Source of the DNA: Caldithrix sp.
GTDB lineage: Bacteria; Zhuqueibacterota; Zhuqueibacteria; Thermofontimicrobiales; Sulfurfontimicrobiaceae
Assembly: GCA_020722815.1 (NCBI GenBank)
Contig: DYKB01000058.1
Span: forward strand, 10,121 to 46,942
DNA length: 36,822 nt
Direction of reading: 5' to 3'
Every line of letters begins with the position of its first letter. Position 1 is the first letter of the stretch. A program made the position numbers and the translations under genes. Below the pieces are notes generated by a model. The model saw only the letters and a list, made by a program, of their open reading frames with translations. It was not told the origin of the DNA and did not search any database. Of this stretch, positions 31,957 to 36,822 are shown in pieces.

Positions 31957-33564
31957 ATGAAAAAAATAATTTTTATTTTATTAAGTTTCTGGATTGTGTA
32001 CGTAACCTGTATTCCACCTAAATACTTAAGTATCGAAAAAGGGTTACATGTTCGGGTCGGTCTGCTTGAGAATCAGGATAGTATCTATTTTTCGACAAAC
32101 GGGAAGCTTCGGGTCCATAATCCCGAGGGCGCCCAAATTGGCGAACTTGAGGCGGGGAGATGGAAAGTCCAGATTACGCGAAGTCAGCCAGCTCGTAAGG
32201 TCTTTCGGCTATTGGTGTTAACCACAAAAGAAGAAAAAAAGGCTTCGGCTAAGACAGAAGACCTGGTTTATAGTGGTTTAAAAGCCCATTATAAAGCGTT
32301 TGGCCGAAAAATATTCTTTAATGGCCAATTTATTGTCGATAACCAAATTTTTCGGGTTTATCTTGATGAGATATTTTCGAGTCGGAATGAAGCACAAAAA
32401 TTCCAGAATCGAATCAAAAATACGGTTACCAGTGAAATTATCGAAGATTTTCATGGGAGTTCCGATGGAACGCTCTGGCTAATGGATTTGAATACACTGG
32501 CAACGTTTAATTTTATGCATAGTATCCGGTTAACAGGAAATCCGGTGACGCTGGAAGCACAAAAAGCCGGGCAGGGGCATCATTTTCAGTCAAATACTGC
32601 CCGCCAATATGATGGAATTTTTGAATTAAAAATCAACAATCAGGGGAAGTTGACGATTATCAATGAATTACCAATGGAAAAATATCTCAAAGGGGTGGTG
32701 CCGGCTGAAATGCCTTCAAGTTATCCATTGGAAGCCCTGAAAGCGCAGGCAATCGCGGCACGAACGGTGATGTTAAAAAAAATGGGAGTTGCGCATCAAT
32801 TTGAAGAATTTGATGTATGCGATGAAGATCACTGTCAGGTGTATGGCGGAATGTCGGCTGAAACGGCACAAACGAACAAAGCGGTTGCCGCGACGCATGG
32901 GCTGCTTCTCAAATATCAGGATGAATTATGTAATACTGTTTTTTCGGCGGTTTGTGGGGGGCATACTGAAAATTCAGCGCAAGTTTGGAACGGCGAAGAA
33001 ATCCCCTATCTGCAAGGCGTTGTCGATCAGGAATTACAATCATACAAAACCCTTGGCCCCTTTTTTGAATCGGAATCATTTGTTCGTAAATGGATTGAAG
33101 GGAATCCAGCGGCTTTTTGTAATCAGGTGGACGCCTCAATTCCTGCTTTGGCCGACGGTTCAGCCAAATATTTTCGCTGGCAGATAGGCTATCCGGCATC
33201 TGAATTATCCGCAATTGTAAAGGATAAAACCGGACAAAATTTGGGGACGATTAAATCCATCGAACCAATTAAACGCGGGGTTTCCGGGCGTTTAACGGCG
33301 ATACAAATTGTTGGAACGCGTCAAAAAATTCGCATCGAGGGCGAGTTGAAAATTCGACAGGCGTTATCATCATCCACACTTTATAGTTCCTGTTTTATTG
33401 TGGATAAAACCAGTGACGGGAAATTCCTGATAAAGGGTGCCGGATTCGGACATGGTGTTGGTATGTGTCAATATGGTGCAGCGGGTATGGCGCTAAAAGG
33501 TAAAAAGGCTGAAGAAATATTATTTCATTATTATCCCGGCACCCGATTGGATCGATTTTACTAA
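31957..33564 (+). CDS. SpoIID/LytB-domain protein, probable peptidoglycan-active lipoprotein
   Basis: SpoIID-domain proteins are amidase enhancers or lytic transglycosylases acting on peptidoglycan. The core runs from about residue 238 to the end. MEKYLKGVVPAEMP, LKAQAIAARTVMLKK, CDEDHCQVYGG, FSAVCGGHTE and GFGHGVGMCQYGA are the conserved blocks, and HYYPGT closes it. The N-terminus MKKIIFILLSFWIVYVTC looks like a lipoprotein signal, though VTC is a poor lipobox. I choose ATG 31957 because the longer frame from 31804 puts 51 residues before the signal. Residues 25-230 contain beta-rich sequence including a poorly defined SPOR-like region (EIFSSRNEAQKFQNRI). Its neighbours are era and, 14 bases downstream, the metalloenzyme gene. 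Confidence 0.88.
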   Translation: MKKIIFILLSFWIVYVTCIPPKYLSIEKGLHVRVGLLENQDSIYFSTNGKLRVHNPEGAQIGELEAGRWKVQITRSQPARKVFRLLVLTTKEEKKASAKTEDLVYSGLKAHYKAFGRKIFFNGQFIVDNQIFRVYLDEIFSSRNEAQKFQNRIKNTVTSEIIEDFHGSSDGTLWLMDLNTLATFNFMHSIRLTGNPVTLEAQKAGQGHHFQSNTARQYDGIFELKINNQGKLTIINELPMEKYLKGVVPAEMPSSYPLEALKAQAIAARTVMLKKMGVAHQFEEFDVCDEDHCQVYGGMSAETAQTNKAVAATHGLLLKYQDELCNTVFSAVCGGHTENSAQVWNGEEIPYLQGVVDQELQSYKTLGPFFESESFVRKWIEGNPAAFCNQVDASIPALADGSAKYFRWQIGYPASELSAIVKDKTGQNLGTIKSIEPIKRGVSGRLTAIQIVGTRQKIRIEGELKIRQALSSSTLYSSCFIVDKTSDGKFLIKGAGFGHGVGMCQYGAAGMALKGKKAEEILFHYYPGTRLDRFY

Positions 33565-33578
33565 GCCAGGTGTTTCCC

Positions 33579-34475
33579 TTGAAAATAACGCTCATTTTTA
33601 TTGATGGACTCGGAATCGGAATAAACGCGGCGAGAATTAATCCCTGTGCCGGACCTGATATTGCTTTTTTTAATCATTTCATAAATGATAATTTTCCAAA
33701 AGCTATCCCGTATGATGGCCTGGCCCTTCCATTGGATGCAACACTCGGCGTTGCTGGTCTACCACAGAGTGCCACCGGCCAAACGGCTTTATTAACAGGC
33801 ATTAATGCGGCAAAGGCCTTAGGTTATCACCTGCAGGGCTTTCCGAACGAGGCGCTCCGAACAATCATTTATCAGGAATCCATTTTAAAAAAAATAGCTG
33901 AAAGTGGCCGCCGGGCTGCTTTTATGAACGTTTACCCCCCGATCTATTTTGAATATGGACCTGAGGTGCTGCATCGGAAATTATCTGTTACCAGTCATGC
34001 AACCTTGGCCAGTAAGTTCAAATTTTTTAATTTTGATGATCTGATTCATCACCGGGCTATTTATCAGGAATTCACCAACGCGGCGCTCATCAATAACGGG
34101 CATGATCTTCCCCTGTTTTCACCCGAATTCGCCGGAGAAATTTTAGCAAAGGGTGTTATTCATTATGATTTTAGTTTGTACGAGTACTTTCAAACTGACC
34201 AGGCAGGACACTCGATGGATATGGAACGTGCCCGTGCTGAAATTTTGAAGCTCGAACGATTTTTATTTGCATTTTTGCAAAACCTGGATCTGTCACAACA
34301 TTTTGTTATTTTGACCAGTGATCATGGAAATATCGAAGATATGAGTGTCAAAACCCATACTGCCAATTCAGTAATGGCGCTGTTGTGGGGTGAAGCGAAA
34401 ACATTGGTGGCATATCAATTGCAATCGATAACCGATATTGCACCGCTCATTTTAAGGCTGCTAAAAATCCAATAA
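33579..34475 (+). CDS. Small alkaline-phosphatase-superfamily metalloenzyme, function unknown
   Basis: The protein has the metal-site pattern of the phosphoglycerate mutase/phosphopentomutase branch of the alkaline phosphatase superfamily: Asp9 in IFIDGLGIG, a candidate nucleophile Ser64 or Thr66 in QSATGQTAL, Asp207 and His211 in TDQAGHSMD, Asp248-His249 in TSDHGN and His260 in KTHTAN. At about 298 residues it is far shorter than iPGM (about 510) or phosphopentomutase (about 390), leaving little room for the usual cap domain. I take TTG 33579 as the start because AGGTG at 33568-33572 is six bases upstream; GTG 33570 overlaps that site. It is probably cotranscribed with the SpoIID gene. A phosphatase, sulfatase or mutase role cannot be decided from sequence. 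Confidence 0.8.
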   Translation: MKITLIFIDGLGIGINAARINPCAGPDIAFFNHFINDNFPKAIPYDGLALPLDATLGVAGLPQSATGQTALLTGINAAKALGYHLQGFPNEALRTIIYQESILKKIAESGRRAAFMNVYPPIYFEYGPEVLHRKLSVTSHATLASKFKFFNFDDLIHHRAIYQEFTNAALINNGHDLPLFSPEFAGEILAKGVIHYDFSLYEYFQTDQAGHSMDMERARAEILKLERFLFAFLQNLDLSQHFVILTSDHGNIEDMSVKTHTANSVMALLWGEAKTLVAYQLQSITDIAPLILRLLKIQ

Positions 34476-34554
34476 AAAGCCCCCCATGGATTGATTGCCC
34501 CAAAAATGTCAATTGATAGAGCGCGGTTACTTTTATAAATTCCAAAATTTTCCC

Positions 34555-34583
34555 TTGACAGTTGTGAATAATTTTAATATAAT
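34555..34583 (+). promoter_or_regulatory. Consensus sigma70 promoter of the bifunctional-nuclease gene
   Basis: TTGACA (34555-34560) and TATAAT (34578-34583) with a 17-base spacer: both hexamers match the consensus perfectly. The leader to ATG 34666 is about 75 bases. Confidence 0.85.
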
Positions 34584-34665
34584 AAAGTGACGAAGAAAAC
34601 CGTTACCAAAAAATTTAAATAAGAGAGACATGGATGCAATTAATTAGCAAAGGAGGTTCGCACCA

Positions 34666-35229
34666 ATGTTGGTAGCTGTGCGAGTAGATCGCGTGACGCT
34701 TGATACAACCAATAATCGTTTTATTGTGATTTTACGTGACGATCAGAATCATCGTCTGTTACCGATTGTTGTTGGTTCAAACGAAGCGCAGGCAATTGCA
34801 TTACATCTTGAAAAAATTATTCCTCCTCGTCCTCTCACGCATGATTTAATGCGAAATTTACTGGATTCAATTGACGCCAGGATTGCACGGGTCGTAGTGA
34901 ATGATTTACGAGATAGTACATATTATGCGTTAATCGCTTTGAAATGGGATGGGAATCAACAGGATGTTGATGCGCGGCCAAGTGATGCAATCGCCCTGGC
35001 TTTGAGGTTACATGCCCCCATTTTCGTAGATGAAAAAGTGATGCGACGCGCTGCGATTAAAGATAGATACCTGGATGAAGCCCCAGAAGAGGAAGAACCC
35101 GAGGATCGGTTGGAAATGTTAAATATGGAATTGCAAAAGGCGGTTGATGATGAAAGATTTGAAGATGCCGCAAAGCTGCGGGATGAAATACAGCAGCTAA
35201 AGCAGCAACAAGATGAGAATAAAAACTGA
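34666..35229 (+). CDS. Bifunctional nuclease (DUF151) domain protein with UVR motif
   Basis: Residues 1-130 form the bifunctional nuclease domain, named after plant and bacterial proteins with DNase/RNase activity: VDRVTLDTTNNRFIVIL, LPIVVGSNEAQAIALHL, RPLTHDLMRNLLDSI, YALIAL and the signature DARPSDAIALALR. After an acidic linker (EEEEPEDR) the last 40 residues match the UVR motif of UvrB/UvrC (LNMELQKAVDDERFEDAAKL), a helical hairpin for protein contact. The combined length of 187 is usual for this two-domain form. AAAGGAGG upstream and a perfect promoter suggest strong expression. It is a single-gene unit by spacing: 190 bases before it and 286 after. Its biological role in bacteria is poorly defined. 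Confidence 0.92.
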   Translation: MLVAVRVDRVTLDTTNNRFIVILRDDQNHRLLPIVVGSNEAQAIALHLEKIIPPRPLTHDLMRNLLDSIDARIARVVVNDLRDSTYYALIALKWDGNQQDVDARPSDAIALALRLHAPIFVDEKVMRRAAIKDRYLDEAPEEEEPEDRLEMLNMELQKAVDDERFEDAAKLRDEIQQLKQQQDENKN

Positions 35230-35515
35230 TTGAATGTTCTGCTTTCAAAACACCATTCATCCGCTAAATGAGAAATTTCCAATTTGCAATGCAACTAATT
35301 AATTCAGCCGGAATCAAAGAACCTGATTCAACACATCCAAACATCATTAAAATTTGGCTGTATGAACTTCCAAACAATTGAAATATTTTACTCACCTGAT
35401 AAACGAAATGCCTTAATAATCAAGAAGATAATAAAGTTAACTTCTATATTTCCTTTCAAATCTTCGTTCTCTTGTGTATTATCAAATTAATTTCTGAACG
35501 GGAGGAATAATTTAT

Positions 35516-36424
35516 ATGGTTGAAATTCGTCTTGTTGAAAAATCCGATCTGGAAAATTTGCAAGAATTCTGGAATCGAAATGTCGTCAATGATCCGATAA
35601 CCGTCCCTTTATTAGAAGAAAAGTTTCAGGGTGATCCGGATTATACGCCAAAGCTGAATCTAGTTGCCGTTGATAATTCCCGGATTGTATCATTTATGCA
35701 AGGTATTGTGAGAGAATTACCCCCGGAAAAACGGGGATGGATTAAAATGTTTGCGACCGATGTTCATTATCGCCGTCAGGGACTGGCAACGCAACTTTTT
35801 GAACAAATTGAAAATGAAATGCGGCGGCAGGGTGTTTCGCGAATCGGGATGCTCGATAGTGCGCCGAATTATTTACAACCGGGCATTGATCCGTTTTATA
35901 CCGAGGCGGTGGCGTTTGTGGAAAGACATGGTTTCCGGCGTTGTGGAGATACTTCCAATTTAAAAGCTGATCTGAAAAAATTAAATCTCGATACCCAGGC
36001 TGAGGAACTTGAAGCCTTAAAGCGGGGGATTACCATTCGGCGCGCGGTTGAAAGTGATCGCCCGCAAGTGACCGCTTTTTTAGCGCGATATTTCCTGGCC
36101 TGGATTTATGAGGTTTCAAACATGTTTCAGAATAATCCAATTTCATTGCATCTGGCATTTATGGGGGATAAACTGGTCGCCTTTTCAGGCCATAATGGTA
36201 ATAATTTTAATACCGGCTGGTTTGGACCAATGGGAACGAATCCTCATAAGCGAGGATTGGGTATCGGGGGTATTTTGTTAAAGCGTTGTCTGAATGATAC
36301 CAAATTAGCTGGTTTTGAATATTCCATTATCCCCTGGGTTGGTCCGATTCCCTTCTATATGCATTATGCCGATGCCCATGTTTGCCGTGTTTTTTGGCGG
36401 TATGAAAAACGATTATTGAAATAA
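35516..36424 (+). CDS. GNAT-family acetyltransferase with two GNAT-like halves
   Basis: GNAT enzymes transfer acyl groups from acyl-CoA to amines. The N-terminal half (1-150) has the acyl-CoA loop RRQGLA at 86-91 after the VHY strand, and a C-terminal FVERHGFRRCG. The second half (about 168-302) repeats the layout, with ITIRRAVESDRPQV at its start and HKRGLGIGGILL as a second CoA loop. The total of 302 residues fits a tandem GNAT protein. CGGGAGG upstream supports ATG 35516. It lies 28 bases before the exo-muramidase gene, so the pair probably forms an operon. A role in handling amino sugars or cell-wall fragments is suggested by that neighbour only. Confidence 0.87.
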   Translation: MVEIRLVEKSDLENLQEFWNRNVVNDPITVPLLEEKFQGDPDYTPKLNLVAVDNSRIVSFMQGIVRELPPEKRGWIKMFATDVHYRRQGLATQLFEQIENEMRRQGVSRIGMLDSAPNYLQPGIDPFYTEAVAFVERHGFRRCGDTSNLKADLKKLNLDTQAEELEALKRGITIRRAVESDRPQVTAFLARYFLAWIYEVSNMFQNNPISLHLAFMGDKLVAFSGHNGNNFNTGWFGPMGTNPHKRGLGIGGILLKRCLNDTKLAGFEYSIIPWVGPIPFYMHYADAHVCRVFWRYEKRLLK

Positions 36425-36452
36425 ATAATTCATTAATAGGAGGTAAATATCA

Positions 36453-36822
36453 ATGAATAGACTTTTTTATTGCTCTTATATGATGATTTTTATATTTATA
36501 TGTAATATTATGTCATCAGATTGTCATGCTGGAGCAAATCACAATCCAAATAAAACAAAAATTAAAGTTGGAATTGATGTCTTGCTCGAAAAGAAACTAG
36601 ATTTAATTCAAGGCAAACAGGTTGGATTAATAACCAATCCCACCGGCGTCAATCGTGATGGGAAACCAACCATTGATCTGCTTTTTAAAGCGCCCCGGGT
36701 AAATCTGGTAGCCCTTTTTGGCCCTGAACATGGGATTCGGGGTGACATTCCCGCTGGAAAAAATGTTGAGCAGTATCAGGACCCCCAAACCGGGTTGCCG
36801 GTTTATAGTCTGTACGGAAAAA
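36453..36822 (+). CDS. namZ: Exo-beta-N-acetylmuramidase NamZ-like (DUF1343), truncated by the window end
   Basis: Only the first 123 codons are in the window. AGGAGGT (36438-36444) sets ATG 36453. A Sec signal peptide (MNRLFYCSYMMIFIFICN, probable cleavage after CHA near residue 26) precedes the start of the DUF1343 domain: KVGIDVLLEK, QVGLITNPTGVNRDGK, LVALFGPEHGIRG and TGLPVYSLYG. These are hallmark blocks of the NamZ/GH171 family, which removes N-acetylmuramic acid from non-reducing ends of peptidoglycan fragments. The GPEHG segment carries conserved Glu and His of the active site. Family members are about 400 residues, so roughly two thirds lies beyond the window. The linked GNAT gene and the SpoIID gene to the left fit cell-wall turnover or MurNAc recycling. 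Confidence 0.92.
   Translation, partial: MNRLFYCSYMMIFIFICNIMSSDCHAGANHNPNKTKIKVGIDVLLEKKLDLIQGKQVGLITNPTGVNRDGKPTIDLLFKAPRVNLVALFGPEHGIRGDIPAGKNVEQYQDPQTGLPVYSLYGK

Overview
The window comes from a Gram-negative bacterium with an outer membrane and a moderate, AT-leaning base composition. Several features point to the FCB superphylum (Calditrichota, KSB1 or Ignavibacteria-like lineages). These are a secreted subtilase ending in a type IX secretion (T9SS) type A-like sorting domain, a DUF5916 outer-membrane barrel protein, many lipoprotein signals, and dispersed palindromic spacers built on words such as ATCCTGT and AGATTTCACAG. The lineage is an inference; there is no rRNA in the window.

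Layout. 95-4779: folC, a DUF5916 barrel protein and a secreted HExxH protein. 4956-16405 (all + strand): a carbohydrate block with a RbsC-type permease and RbsB-type lipoprotein (no ATPase gene seen), a GH94 cellobiose phosphorylase, L-fucose isomerase, then a tight module of a BASS-family sodium symporter, a Tat-exported enolase-superfamily dehydratase-like enzyme and a Sec-exported RraA-family aldolase-like protein. 16516-19826 (- strand): pheS-pheT of the archaeal/eukaryotic type, with a Cys4 insert in PheT. 20128-22841: a cyclophilin lipoprotein and the T9SS-type subtilase. 23074-25578: two tandem GlgC paralogues. 26065-28218: a PP2C phosphatase fused through a transmembrane segment to a LytR_C domain. 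28556-36822: an unrecognised Cys-rich protein, an AGCS sodium symporter, era, a SpoIID-domain protein, a small alkaline-phosphatase-superfamily enzyme, a bifunctional-nuclease/UVR protein, a double GNAT protein and the start of a NamZ-type exo-muramidase.

How the genes may work together. Cellobiose phosphorylase yields glucose and glucose-1-phosphate, and the two GlgC proteins could send glucose-1-phosphate to glycogen. FucI handles L-fucose or a related aldose. The most unusual unit is BASS-enolase-RraA. Both enzymes keep their catalytic residues yet carry export signals, so a sugar acid could be dehydrated and cleaved in the periplasm and the resulting small keto acid (for example pyruvate) imported by the BASS symporter. 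This is a hypothesis built from motifs and gene order. The right end groups cell-envelope functions (SpoIID, NamZ, GNAT).

No transcription regulator, tRNA, rRNA, CRISPR array, insertion sequence or prophage gene was recognised. Intergenic gaps hold palindromic or tandem repeats and four good sigma70-like promoters.
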